From contig NZ_AONC01000035.1 of assembly GCF_000585215.1 (NCBI RefSeq), forward strand, positions 1 through 64,000: a stretch of 64,000 nt of DNA, given 5' to 3'. Positions 38,218-45,857 of the stretch are shown here, one piece after another. Within the stretch, counting starts at the first letter, position 1. Each line of letters starts with the position of its first letter. The DNA comes from Imhoffiella purpurea (lineage in GTDB: Bacteria > Pseudomonadota > Gammaproteobacteria > Chromatiales > Chromatiaceae). The position numbers and the translations under genes are program-made. Under the pieces are notes generated by a model that made no database searches, was not told the DNA's origin, and saw only the letters and a program-made list of their open reading frames with translations.

Positions 38218-38923
38218 CGCCCGTCTCCTTGTCGACACCGGTCCCGACGTAGCGGCTGTCCGAGCGAATCACGCGCGGCACCAGGACCCGCGGCTCGATG
38301 GAGACCGGTTCGTAGACCACGCGCGCCTGCTCGGGGTCGTAACGCATCTCGACCTGGCCGATCAGCGGGAAGTCCTTGCGGAAGGGATGGCCCACGAAGC
38401 CGTAGTCGGTGAGGATCCGGCGCAGATCCGGATGCCCCTTGAAGAGGATCCCGTAGAGGTCGAAGGCCTCGCGCTCGAACCAGTTGGCCGCCGCCCAGAC
38501 CGGAATCAGCGAATCCACCATCGGCCGGTCGCCGCCAGCGTAGACGCGCAGACGCAGACGCCGGTTGAACGCAACCGACAGCAGATGAACGGCGACCGCG
38601 AAGCGCTCGGGATCCTCGGATTCGACATCCAGGTCGCGGTCCACGCCGCGACCGAAGCCGGTGAAGGATGCCTCGTCGGTCTCCCACTCGGACTGGCCGT
38701 AGGCGGCATAATCGACGCCGCAGAGATCGATCAGCTGCTCGAAACGGAAGTCTTGATGGTCGCGCAGGGTCAGAGCGACATCCAAGAGACGCTCGGCCGG
38801 CACGACCAGGGTCAGCTCGCCAGGGGCCTCGATCAGCTCGCAGCCCTGGTCCGCGAAGTGTTCGCGGATGGAGACGGCGAGCGCGTCCAGCCTGGCGTTG
38901 CGGGTCAGGGAATGTGTTGCCAT
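38210..38923 (-). CDS. nuoC: NADH-quinone oxidoreductase subunit C
   Basis: 237-residue 30-kDa-type subunit. Landmarks are [15 protein letters not shown] and the signature [42 protein letters not shown]. The last residues, with a CXXX-free tail, overlap the start of nuoD by 8 bases. Confidence 0.95.
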   Translation of the reverse strand: MATHSLTRNARLDALAVSIREHFADQGCELIEAPGELTLVVPAERLLDVALTLRDHQDFRFEQLIDLCGVDYAAYGQSEWETDEASFTGFGRGVDRDLDVESEDPERFAVAVHLLSVAFNRRLRLRVYAGGDRPMVDSLIPVWAAANWFEREAFDLYGILFKGHPDLRRILTDYGFVGHPFRKDFPLIGQVEMRYDPEQARVVYEPVSIEPRVLVPRVIRSDSRYVGTGVDKETGDA

Positions 38924-38940
38924 TGGGTTCTGGGTACGAC

Positions 38941-39417
38941 TCAGCGGGCGATGGTATTGGTACGGCGGATCTTGCTCTGAAGCTGCAGAATCCCGTAGAG
39001 CAGCGCCTCCGCCGTCGGCGGACAGCCAGGGACATAGACGTCGACCGGAACGATACGGTCGCAACCGCGCACGACGGAGTATGAATAGTGATAGTAGCCG
39101 CCGCCGTTGGCGCAGGATCCCATGGAGATGACCCAGCGGGGCTCGGCCATCTGATCGTAGACCTTGCGCAGCGCGGGCGCCATCTTGTTGACCAGGGTCC
39201 CGGCAACGATCATCACGTCCGATTGACGCGGACTCGGCCGAAAGATGATGCCGAACCGGTCCAGATCGTAGCGCGCGGCGCCCGCGTGCATCATCTCGAT
39301 GGCGCAGCAGGCGAGCCCGAAGGTCATCGGCCACAGCGAGCCGGTACGCGCCCAATTGATCAGCTTGTCGGCCGACGTCGTGACGACGCCCTCCTCAAGC
39401 AGCCCTTCTATTCCCAT
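38941..39417 (-). CDS. nuoB: NADH-quinone oxidoreductase subunit B
   Basis: 158-residue subunit with terminal cluster N2. The tandem cysteines are in [14 protein letters not shown], and the others in [41 protein letters not shown]. Overlaps nuoA by 10 bases. Confidence 0.96.
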   Translation of the reverse strand: MGIEGLLEEGVVTTSADKLINWARTGSLWPMTFGLACCAIEMMHAGAARYDLDRFGIIFRPSPRQSDVMIVAGTLVNKMAPALRKVYDQMAEPRWVISMGSCANGGGYYHYSYSVVRGCDRIVPVDVYVPGCPPTAEALLYGILQLQSKIRRTNTIAR

Positions 39418-39764
39418 TCAAGTGCACCTTTCTTCCACTCGTAAATAAAGCCAACGACCAGGATCCCGAGAAAGACGACCATGGCCCAGAAGGCGAAGAT
39501 TCCGAGTTCGTCGAGCACGATGGCCCAGGGAAACAGAAAGGCAATCTCCAGGTCGAACACGATGAAAAGGATCGCGACCAGATAGAAGCGGACATCGAAC
39601 TTCAGACGGGCAGTCTCGAATGCCTCGAAACCACACTCGTAGGGGGAGTCTTTCTCCGCATCGGGCCGACGCGGGCCAAGCAGGTAACCAAGCGCGAGCG
39701 GCCCAACCCCCACCAGGATCCCGACAAGGATGAAAATCAGGATTGGTAGATAGTTGTCGAGCAC
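39408..39764 (-). CDS. nuoA: NADH-quinone oxidoreductase subunit A
   Basis: 118-residue three-helix subunit, first gene of the 14-gene operon. The conserved loop is [41 protein letters not shown]. Upstream, GAGAGGGGACA could be the ribosome site, and AT-rich DNA with TATATT (39790-39795 region, minus strand) may hold the operon promoter. In a purple bacterium this complex could run in reverse to make NADH from quinol, an inference from lifestyle. Confidence 0.95.
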   Translation of the reverse strand: MLDNYLPILIFILVGILVGVGPLALGYLLGPRRPDAEKDSPYECGFEAFETARLKFDVRFYLVAILFIVFDLEIAFLFPWAIVLDELGIFAFWAMVVFLGILVVGFIYEWKKGALEWE

Positions 39765-39896
39765 TGTCCCCTCTCTATAGTTTTTCTAATATAGCCAGCA
39801 GGATTAGGAGTCTAGTGCAGCCGCCGCCGCGGTGTCAACCCAAACATCAATCCAAATTATTAGCTATTTCAAGGATTTATATTTTTATTAGGCATA

Positions 39897-39932
39897 AAAA
39901 AACGGCATGCCGCTAAAAGCGGCATGCCGTTT
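39897..39932 (-). terminator. Rho-independent terminator after tRNA-Leu
   Basis: Perfect 14-bp stem AAACGGCATGCCGC / GCGGCATGCCGTTT with a 5-base loop, followed on the minus strand by a run of T. It ends the secG-tRNA-Leu transcript before nuoA. Confidence 0.9.
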
Positions 39933-39938
39933 GCTTGT

Positions 39939-40023
39939 TGGTGCCGACGGCCAGACTCGAACTGGCACGGCTTGCGCCACTACCCCCTCAAGATAGCGTG
40001 TCTACCAATTTCACCACGTCGGC
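39939..40023 (-). tRNA. tRNA-Leu (anticodon GAG)
   Basis: 85 nt with encoded CCA. The acceptor stem is GCCGACG / CGTCGGC. The anticodon stem CTATC / GGTAG encloses the loop TTGAGGG, giving anticodon GAG (reads CUC and CUU). A long variable arm typical of tRNA-Leu and a T arm CCAGTTCGAGTCTGG follow. The secG-tRNA-Leu-nuo order is common in gammaproteobacteria. Confidence 0.95.
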
Positions 40024-40047
40024 TAATAGAAACCTCTCAACTCAATA

Positions 40048-40524
40048 CTATTCGTCTTTCTGCCCGGAGTCTGCAGCAGACTCGACAGGCGCCGCCGGTA
40101 CATCGGAGCCCGATGCCTGGCCAGCGTCACCCACCGGGGCCGGAACCACCGGCAGATCGGACGACTGCGGCTCGACCGCCGCGTCCGACCCGGGGACGAC
40201 CGGCACATCCAAGGTCGAGGCGGGCTCAGCCTTGGGCGCCTGCGGCACGATCAGCGTCTCGTTCAAACCGTCCATGAGACCCTCGGGTTCCGTACCCTGG
40301 GTCGCATAATAGGCCAGCGCCATGCTGGTCAGAAAAAACAGGGTCGCTATGATAGCAGTCAGACGGGTCAAAAACGACCCCGAGCCCTGCGCCCCGAAAA
40401 CCGTCGCCGAGGCACCACTCCCGAATGCGGCCCCAGCATCCGCCCCCTTGCCGTGCTGAATCAGCACCAGGCCGATCAGACCCAGGGACAAGAAGACTTG
40501 AAAGACTGTCAAAATCGTTTGCAT
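40048..40524 (-). CDS. secG: preprotein translocase subunit SecG
   Basis: 158 residues. Two membrane helices (about 3-22 and 54-75) with the family motif LIQHGKGADAGAAFGSGASATVFGAQGSGSFLTRLTAIIATLFF. SecG assists SecYEG export. The C-terminal 80 residues are an acidic, Pro/Ala/Val-rich tail longer than in E. coli. It lies between tpiA and tRNA-Leu on the same strand. Confidence 0.95.
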   Translation of the reverse strand: MQTILTVFQVFLSLGLIGLVLIQHGKGADAGAAFGSGASATVFGAQGSGSFLTRLTAIIATLFFLTSMALAYYATQGTEPEGLMDGLNETLIVPQAPKAEPASTLDVPVVPGSDAAVEPQSSDLPVVPAPVGDAGQASGSDVPAAPVESAADSGQKDE

Positions 40525-40547
40525 GCCTTACTCACAGATTGAGGACG

Positions 40548-41312
40548 TCAGCCTGCCGACAAGTCCCCAGCCTGACAGATTGCCAGGAAGTCGTCGGCGA
40601 CCAGCGACGCACCGCCGATCAAGCCACCGTCGATATCAGCCTGCGACAGCAATTCACGCGCATTGGCGACCTTCATGCTGCCACCATACAAAATTCGGAT
40701 CTTCTCCGCGATGACCGCACTCTGGGCGGCGATCCTTCCGCGAATGAAGACGTGCACATCCTGCGCCTGCTCGGGCGTCGCCGTCTTGCCGGTGCCAATG
40801 GCCCAAACCGGCTCGTAGGCGATCTCGAGACGGTCGAAGGCATCGATACCGATCTCGCTCAGAACACCCTCGAGCTGAGATCCGATCACCGCCTCCGTCC
40901 GGCCTTCCTCGCGATGCTCCAGCGTCTCGCCGACACAAAGGATCGGAGTCATACCGGCATCCATGCAGGCCGCGAGCTTGCGAGCGATGATGGCATCCGT
41001 CTCGCCATAATACTCGCGACGCTCCGAATGTCCGCAGATCACGTACCGGCAGCCGAAGTCGACGAGCATCGCCGCCGAGACCTCGCCCGTATAGGCGCCG
41101 CCCGCCTCCGTACAGACATTCTGCGCACCCAGCCTGACCGAACTGCCCGCGAGCAACTGCTCGCCGAGATAGAGCAATGGAAAGGGAACGCAAACCGCGA
41201 TCTCCGACTTGGAGATGGATGCCGATCCCGAAACGACCCCGTTCAACAGCGCATCGGCGCTGGACTTGGTGCCGTTCATCTTCCAGTTTCCTGCAATCAG
41301 AGGCTGGCGCAT
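40548..41312 (-). CDS. tpiA: triosephosphate isomerase
   Basis: 254-residue TIM barrel that interconverts dihydroxyacetone phosphate and glyceraldehyde 3-phosphate. Catalytic residues are K11 (GNWKMNG), H95 (CGHSERRE) and E167 (AYEPVWAIGTG), plus the C-terminal phosphate loop ILYGGSM. In an autotroph it also serves the Calvin cycle. Divergent from smpB; secG follows 23 bases downstream. Confidence 0.97.
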   Translation of the reverse strand: MRQPLIAGNWKMNGTKSSADALLNGVVSGSASISKSEIAVCVPFPLLYLGEQLLAGSSVRLGAQNVCTEAGGAYTGEVSAAMLVDFGCRYVICGHSERREYYGETDAIIARKLAACMDAGMTPILCVGETLEHREEGRTEAVIGSQLEGVLSEIGIDAFDRLEIAYEPVWAIGTGKTATPEQAQDVHVFIRGRIAAQSAVIAEKIRILYGGSMKVANARELLSQADIDGGLIGGASLVADDFLAICQAGDLSAG

Positions 41313-41481
41313 GTCAGAACTCCATTGAGGCGAGCGCGGAATGATAGCCATATTTCCGCAGATTTCAAGTATGGATTCGAAAAAATTCCCAAGCCCCGAG
41401 ATTCGACCGCACTCGCGACCGACATGCAAGCCCCATCCCGACTCTTACTTATACATGACGCTTTCCGATAGAATCGCGCGC

Positions 41482-41958
41482 ATGGCAAAAGCGAAGAAAA
41501 AACAGGACGGCGGCTCGACCATCGCCTTGAACAAGAAGGCGGGGCACGAGTATTTCATCGAGCAGCGCATCGAGGCCGGCATCGCCCTCGAGGGATGGGA
41601 GGTCAAGAGCCTGCGTGCCGGGCGCATCCAGCTCAAGGAGAGCTACGTCAAGATCCTCCACGCCGAGGCATTCCTCATCGGCGCCCACATCTCGGCGCTC
41701 GCCGCCGCCTCGACCCACATCAATCCGGATCCGACCCGCAGCCGCAAGCTGCTGCTCAAGCGCAGCGAGCTGAACCGCTTCATCGGTCTCACCGAGCGCG
41801 CCGGCTACACCCTGATCCCGACCGCCATGTATTGGAAGCACGGCCGGGCCAAGCTGGAGATCGGCCTGGCCAAGGGCAAGAAGCAGCACGACAAGCGCGC
41901 CACCGAGAAGGACCGCGACTGGAAGCGCGAGAAGGAGCGCATCTTCAAGACGGGCTGA
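41482..41958 (+). CDS. smpB: SsrA-binding protein SmpB
   Basis: 158-residue RNA-binding protein that carries tmRNA to stalled ribosomes. Landmarks are [40 protein letters not shown] and the basic C-terminal tail [24 protein letters not shown] that enters the mRNA channel. The ATG at 41482 gives the usual MAKAKKK start. The tmRNA gene begins 66 bases after the stop. Confidence 0.97.
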   Translation: MAKAKKKQDGGSTIALNKKAGHEYFIEQRIEAGIALEGWEVKSLRAGRIQLKESYVKILHAEAFLIGAHISALAAASTHINPDPTRSRKLLLKRSELNRFIGLTERAGYTLIPTAMYWKHGRAKLEIGLAKGKKQHDKRATEKDRDWKREKERIFKTG

Positions 41959-41978
41959 GCCCCACAGACAGGTCGAGC

Positions 41979-42008
41979 TTGCCGCGGAACCAATCACACC
42001 CTATATTG
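41979..42008 (+). promoter_or_regulatory. probable ssrA promoter
   Basis: TTGCCG (41979-41984) and TATATT (42003-42008) with an 18-base spacer lie just ahead of the tmRNA 5' end, leaving a short leader for RNase P to remove. Confidence 0.5.
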
Positions 42009-42024
42009 ACCAACTCGTTACCAA

Positions 42025-42380
42025 GGGGGCGACATGGCTTCGACGTGGGTCGCAAAACCTGAGGTGCATGCCGAGGTGCGGGTTACCTCGTAAATCCATC
42101 CGCAAACTTATAGTTGCCAACGACGACAACTACGCTCTCGCTGCTTAACCAGCGGGCCTCTGACCGTCTCTTGCCTATGGGCGGCGGATTCCAGGGGTAA
42201 AATCACATGGGATCGCGGTGACGGGAGTCCGGACCTGATCCGCTAAAACCTAACGGAATCGCCGACTGATCGCCCTGCCCCTCGGGCGGCGGAAGGTTAA
42301 AAATAATTGAGCGGGCTAAGCATGTAGGACCAAGGGCAGAGGGCTTGCGGACGCGGGTTCGATTCCCGCCGCCTCCACCA
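42025..42380 (+). ncRNA. ssrA: transfer-messenger RNA (tmRNA)
   Basis: 356 nt. The 5' end GGGGGCG pairs with CGCCTCC before the encoded CCA, forming the tRNA-like acceptor stem; the T arm is CGGGTTCGATTCCCG. The resume frame (42116-42148) encodes the tag ANDDNYALAA followed by TAA, a normal gammaproteobacterial tag. It rescues stalled ribosomes with SmpB, encoded next door. The 3' end is the insertion site of the element that follows. Confidence 0.97.
42358..42368 (+). other. left attachment core (ssrA T-loop)
   Basis: TTCGATTCCCG in the tmRNA T arm matches 10 of 11 bases of TTCGATTTCCG at 55965-55975 at the other end of the element. T-loops are frequent crossover sites for tyrosine integrases. 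The exact crossover is inferred. Confidence 0.5.
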
Positions 42381-42414
42381 AATACCCATCCAGAGACATC
42401 CAAGAACGACAAAG

Positions 42415-42438
42415 AACCCGCCTAAGTGCGGGTTTTTT
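42415..42438 (+). terminator. Rho-independent terminator of ssrA
   Basis: AACCCGC / GCGGGTT stem with a 6-base loop followed by TTTTTT, 35 bases after the tmRNA 3' end. Confidence 0.85.
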
Positions 42439-42493
42439 ATTGCCTATTTGTCTTGCAGCGTCCAGCGGGATCCATTGACATCAACCTTTGAGT

Positions 42494-42577
42494 GGGGGCA
42501 GCATCGGGGGCAAGAGCCGATACACCCAATCGGATGCCCCCAATTTCTCCGCTCACCGGCCCGAAGGAGTTGCCCCC
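42494..42577. repeat. candidate integrase arm-type sites, left end
   Basis: Four copies of GGGGGCA or its complement: 42494-42500 and 42506-42512 on the plus strand (12-base period), and 42535-42541 and 42571-42577 inverted. The same motif with the same 12-base period occurs at the right end (55872-55890). The last copy lies directly before the integrase ATG, so the integrase may also control its own gene. Confidence 0.6.
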
Positions 42578-43801
42578 ATGCCGCTCACCGACGCCAAGAT
42601 CCGCAACGCCAAGCCGTCCGAGAAGGCCGCCAAGCTCTTCGACGAGCGCGGCCTATATCTCGAGGTCTCTCCAGCCGGAGGCAAGTGGTGGCGGCTCAAA
42701 TATCGATCTGGGGGCAAGGAGAAGCGGCTATCCCTCGGCGTCTACCCCGAGGTAGGGCTCAAGGAGGCTAGGGAACGCCGCGAGGAGGCCCGCGCCCAGC
42801 TGGCCAACGGGATCGATCCGAGCGAACACCGGAAGGCTCAGAAGGCCGCCCAGCAAATCCAGGCCGCCAACAGCTTCGAGGTCATCGCCCGCGAGTGGTT
42901 CGCCAAGCACGAGGGCACATGGTCGGAGAGTCATGGCGTGCGGATCATCCGACGCCTGGAGCGCGACATCTTCCCGTGGATCGGCTCTCGCCCAATCACC
43001 GCCGTCGCTGCCCCCGAACTACTGGCGACCGTGCGCCGCATCGAGGACCGCGGCGCCCTGGAAACCGCCCATCGAGCACTTCAGAACTGCGGACAGATCT
43101 TCCGGTATGCCGTTGCCACCGGACGCGCCGAGCGTGATCCGTCGGCCGATCTCCGAGGAGCCCTGCCACCAGTTCGAGGCCGGAACTTTCCAGCGGTCAC
43201 CGAACCGCCCCAAGTCGCCGAGATCCTGCGCATGCTCGACGGCTACACCGGCACGCCGACCGTTCGGGCCGCGCTGCGCCTGGCGCCGCTGGTGTTCGTG
43301 CGCCCTGGCGAGCTGAGAAAGGCCGAATGGAAGGACATCGACCTCGAGGCGGCCGAGTGGCGCTACATCGTCACTAAGACCGACACCCCGCATATCGTGC
43401 CGCTCTCGACCCAGGCCGTTGCGATCCTGCGCGAGCTGGAGCCCATCACCGGACGCTGGCGCTATGTCTTCCCGTCCGCTCGCGGCGCCGATCGCCCGAT
43501 GTCCGACAACGCGATCCTGGCGGCGATGCGCCGGTTGGGGATCCCCAAGGAGGAGATGACCGGGCACGGCTTTCGGGCGATGGCCCGGACCATCCTGGAC
43601 GAGGTCCTCGGCTTCCGGCCCGACTTCATCGAGCACCAGCTGGCCCATGCCGTGAAGGATCCGAACGGCCGCGCCTACAACCGCACCGCTCACCTTGAGG
43701 CCCGCAAGATGATGATGCAGGGATGGGCGGATTACCTGGACCAGCTGAAGCAGGGCGAAGAAAGCAACGTCGTCCCGCTCAAGGCGCAGCGCACCGGATA
43801 G
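42578..43801 (+). CDS. int: P4-type tyrosine recombinase (integrase)
   Basis: 407 residues. The N-terminal DUF4102 arm-binding domain (about 1-90, LTDAKIRNAKPSEKAAKLFDERGLYLEV) is followed by a core-binding SAM-like domain and the catalytic domain with R247 (RPGELRKAEW), H330 and R333 (HGFRAMAR), H357 (QLAH) and the nucleophile Y367 (AYNRT). The ATG at 42578 has GAAGGAG upstream; an earlier in-frame start (42488) would run through the candidate arm sites. It catalyses insertion and excision of the element at ssrA. Confidence 0.95.
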   Translation: MPLTDAKIRNAKPSEKAAKLFDERGLYLEVSPAGGKWWRLKYRSGGKEKRLSLGVYPEVGLKEARERREEARAQLANGIDPSEHRKAQKAAQQIQAANSFEVIAREWFAKHEGTWSESHGVRIIRRLERDIFPWIGSRPITAVAAPELLATVRRIEDRGALETAHRALQNCGQIFRYAVATGRAERDPSADLRGALPPVRGRNFPAVTEPPQVAEILRMLDGYTGTPTVRAALRLAPLVFVRPGELRKAEWKDIDLEAAEWRYIVTKTDTPHIVPLSTQAVAILRELEPITGRWRYVFPSARGADRPMSDNAILAAMRRLGIPKEEMTGHGFRAMARTILDEVLGFRPDFIEHQLAHAVKDPNGRAYNRTAHLEARKMMMQGWADYLDQLKQGEESNVVPLKAQRTG

Positions 43802-43901
43802 ATGAACCCGGTTTCGTGTTCGGATCTGACGATTTCGAGCCTTTTCCGACCCGGCGCCGACAGCTCGAGCCCGACGTTATCGGCTTTTCGTACACGTCAA
43901 A

Positions 43902-44606
43902 ATGAACAGGCCCCGAGACGGCTCTACCCGCCTCGAGACCAAGACCTTACCGAACTATCAGGGAGATTCGGCAGTGTCCTGCGATCATGATCTCAGAGAA
44001 GCCGTGCGAAGACTAACCGCCCCCAAGCCGCCCCCGCGTCGCCTTGGCCCCATAGCCCCATCCGACATCCCGGGAATGGTGGCTGCAATTCTCGATGGCG
44101 GACAGGATGAGCCCGCCCTTCAAATACCGCCACACATTGACAGTTGGCTCGGACGCAAGGAATGGACGGCCGAGCAAGCATCATGGCTGGCCGTCAACGT
44201 AGACCCGCATTGGAAATTACGCCCCGGCATAGGCTCAAGGGGCAACCGCTTGCACGATCTCGGCATGGTCATGACCGAAGCGCTACGGGGGCACGTGGGT
44301 GAGCGAGGGAAACCCGCCGACTTCATCAATGCCATGAGGAAACTGAGCATCGATCCTCCTTGGATGACTCATCCCGCCTCGGCCGAGCAACTACTGGATA
44401 AGCCAATGCGCGAAATCGAACGCCGAACTCTGCTGGTCGTCATCGAGGCCCTGGCTCGACACGCCAAGATAGACACAGGTCGCCACGAAGCGGCAGGCGC
44501 CATCATCGAGAGGCTGACAGACGAGATCGGCGCTCATGTCGATTCAGGCACTATCGCCCGGCACCTGAAAAAGATTCCAGACGCCCTCGAGGCCCGCACG
44601 AAATAG
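43902..44606 (+). CDS. hypothetical island protein
   Basis: 234 residues, soluble, no domain recognised. The start is uncertain: no ribosome site precedes ATG 43902, and the first 20 residues are not protein-like, so an internal start near 43974 (GTG) is possible. A central part (PHIDSWLGRKEWTAEQASWLAVNVDP) and a C-terminal helical part (LLVVIEALARHAKIDTGRHEAAGAIIERLTDEIGAHV, then HLKKIPDAL) resemble accessory proteins found beside alpA in other islands, where a function is not known to me. An inverted repeat follows its stop. Confidence 0.6.
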   Translation: MNRPRDGSTRLETKTLPNYQGDSAVSCDHDLREAVRRLTAPKPPPRRLGPIAPSDIPGMVAAILDGGQDEPALQIPPHIDSWLGRKEWTAEQASWLAVNVDPHWKLRPGIGSRGNRLHDLGMVMTEALRGHVGERGKPADFINAMRKLSIDPPWMTHPASAEQLLDKPMREIERRTLLVVIEALARHAKIDTGRHEAAGAIIERLTDEIGAHVDSGTIARHLKKIPDALEARTK

Positions 44607-44613
44607 CCCGCCA

Positions 44614-44648
44614 ATCCACGTGAGGACTGACCCTATCCTCACGTGGAT
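44614..44648. promoter_or_regulatory. 13-bp perfect inverted repeat upstream of alpA
   Basis: ATCCACGTGAGGA / TCCTCACGTGGAT with a 9-base spacer, 60 bases ahead of the alpA start. Further ATCCACGT and GCCACGTCCACC sequences follow (about 44645-44690). There is no T run, so an operator (for AlpA itself or an excisionase) is more likely than a terminator. Confidence 0.55.
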
Positions 44649-44707
44649 CCACGTCACCGACGCGGTGATAGTGTCTTGCCACGTCCACCTAGGTTGCAAG
44701 GCAAACA

Positions 44708-44917
44708 ATGGCGAGCAAGAACACGATACCCCCCACCAAACGCATCATCCGCCTCCCCGAAGTCGTCGAGCGCTGCGGCCTGTCGAGATCGAGCGTCTAC
44801 AACCTGATGGCGGCCGGCCGGTTCCCCCGGTCCATCAAGCTCTCCGAGCGGGCCGTCGGCTGGCGCGAATCCGATATCGACAACTGGCTGGCCGGGCGCC
44901 AGTCGGTCGCCGCGTAG
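44708..44917 (+). CDS. alpA: AlpA-family excisionase/transcriptional regulator
   Basis: 69-residue MerR-like winged helix protein: IRLPEVVERCGLSRSSVYNLMAAGRFPRSIKLSERAVGWRESDIDNWL is a textbook AlpA. These proteins act as excisionases or as activators of integrase and replication genes in P4-like elements. A strong inverted repeat lies in the upstream region. Confidence 0.93.
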   Translation: MASKNTIPPTKRIIRLPEVVERCGLSRSSVYNLMAAGRFPRSIKLSERAVGWRESDIDNWLAGRQSVAA

Positions 44918-44926
44918 GAGGCCAAG

Positions 44927-45100
44927 ATGTCTGCACGTTCAAGACAGATCCGCGCCGAACGACGCGCGAAGCAAGGCCGGAAGTGGCCCAGAAACGAACA
45001 ACGCCCGGCGGGGACCAGCCGCACAGGCGTTGCAAAGGATTCGATTCTGGGCTTATCGTGCAAACCGTCCGCCGAGGTGTTTGCACCACCCCGACGGTAA
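44927..45100 (+). CDS. small basic ORF (57 residues), unknown
   Basis: Begins at an ATG nine bases after the alpA stop, with a strong ribosome site TAGGAGG. The product is 57 residues, very rich in Arg and Lys in the first half (MSARSRQIRAERRAKQGRKW). An 8-bp inverted repeat GTGCAAAC / GTTTGCAC (45058-45086) lies inside. It could be a real small nucleic-acid-binding protein or a leader; no homolog is recognised. Confidence 0.4.
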   Translation: MSARSRQIRAERRAKQGRKWPRNEQRPAGTSRTGVAKDSILGLSCKPSAEVFAPPRR

Positions 45101-45237
45101 AGCAATCCGACTGGCATCGGCTTGCACCGGCGTGGAAATTATACCGTCCCAGGATACTTGCGTCTGCACTATCCGTCCGTCCGCGCCCATGCCCGCCTAT
45201 CCGGTCGGTCAATCCATTCCTATTGGAGACCGACATC

Positions 45238-45528
45238 ATGAAAACTACCACCGCCCCCATCGCCACTATCTCCCAGGCCCAGCGCGTCGCAGACGATCTG
45301 GACAGTCTGACCCAACGCATCCTGGGCGACCTCGAGGCCCTTTTTGTTGCGGTTCAAGACGCGACCGACAGACACCCCAAGGCCAACCAGCTCGCAGGGA
45401 TCGGCAAATATCTCGCGCAAGATTGGGCGAACCTGCTCGCATCGAACCTGGAGGAGCTACAGGCCGCGCTGGCCGACGTTGCTGGACTGGAGGCCAAGGA
45501 CGCGCCAGCCAAGGAGGATGCAGCGTGA
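45238..45528 (+). CDS. hypothetical helical island protein
   Basis: 96 residues, acidic and helical (AQRVADDLDSLTQRILGDLEALFVAVQDA, then ANLLASNLEELQAALADVAGLEAK). No domain recognised. ATG 45238 follows GGAGACC. Its stop overlaps the next gene by 4 bases (GTGA). It opens the overlapping run that leads into the primase-helicase, so a role in replication is possible. Confidence 0.6.
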   Translation: MKTTTAPIATISQAQRVADDLDSLTQRILGDLEALFVAVQDATDRHPKANQLAGIGKYLAQDWANLLASNLEELQAALADVAGLEAKDAPAKEDAA

Positions 45529-45857
45529 AATCCGCATCCGATCTGTTCGACCTCGCCGCCGGTCTGCGGTCGATCACCATCAAGCTCGTCGAGCACTCCG
45601 ACGACAAGAGCCCGTCCGAGATGCGGTTCGGGCTCTGTGTGGCGGCCGAGCACCTGGCCACCGATCTCGCCGCTGCGACTTGGGAACTCGTCGAGGCAGA
45701 CGGCCAGCCCCAGGGTTCTGAGCACTTGGCGCGCCTGCAACGCCTCGCCGACACCTGCAACAGCGGCCAGATCGACGACATCCTGTTCGAGTCGATCGAG
45801 CTGGCGATGAGCCGCACGGGGCGCCCCGAGCTGACCGGCGAGGAGGCTGCCGCGTAA
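45525..45857 (+). CDS. hypothetical island protein
   Basis: 110 residues from a GTG with a good ribosome site (AAGGAGG) that overlaps the previous stop. Mostly helical with an internal FGLCVAAEHLATDLAAATWELVEA. Unrecognised. Its final TAA shares one base with the ATG of the primase-helicase gene, so the two are likely translated together. Confidence 0.6.
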   Translation: MKSASDLFDLAAGLRSITIKLVEHSDDKSPSEMRFGLCVAAEHLATDLAAATWELVEADGQPQGSEHLARLQRLADTCNSGQIDDILFESIELAMSRTGRPELTGEEAAA

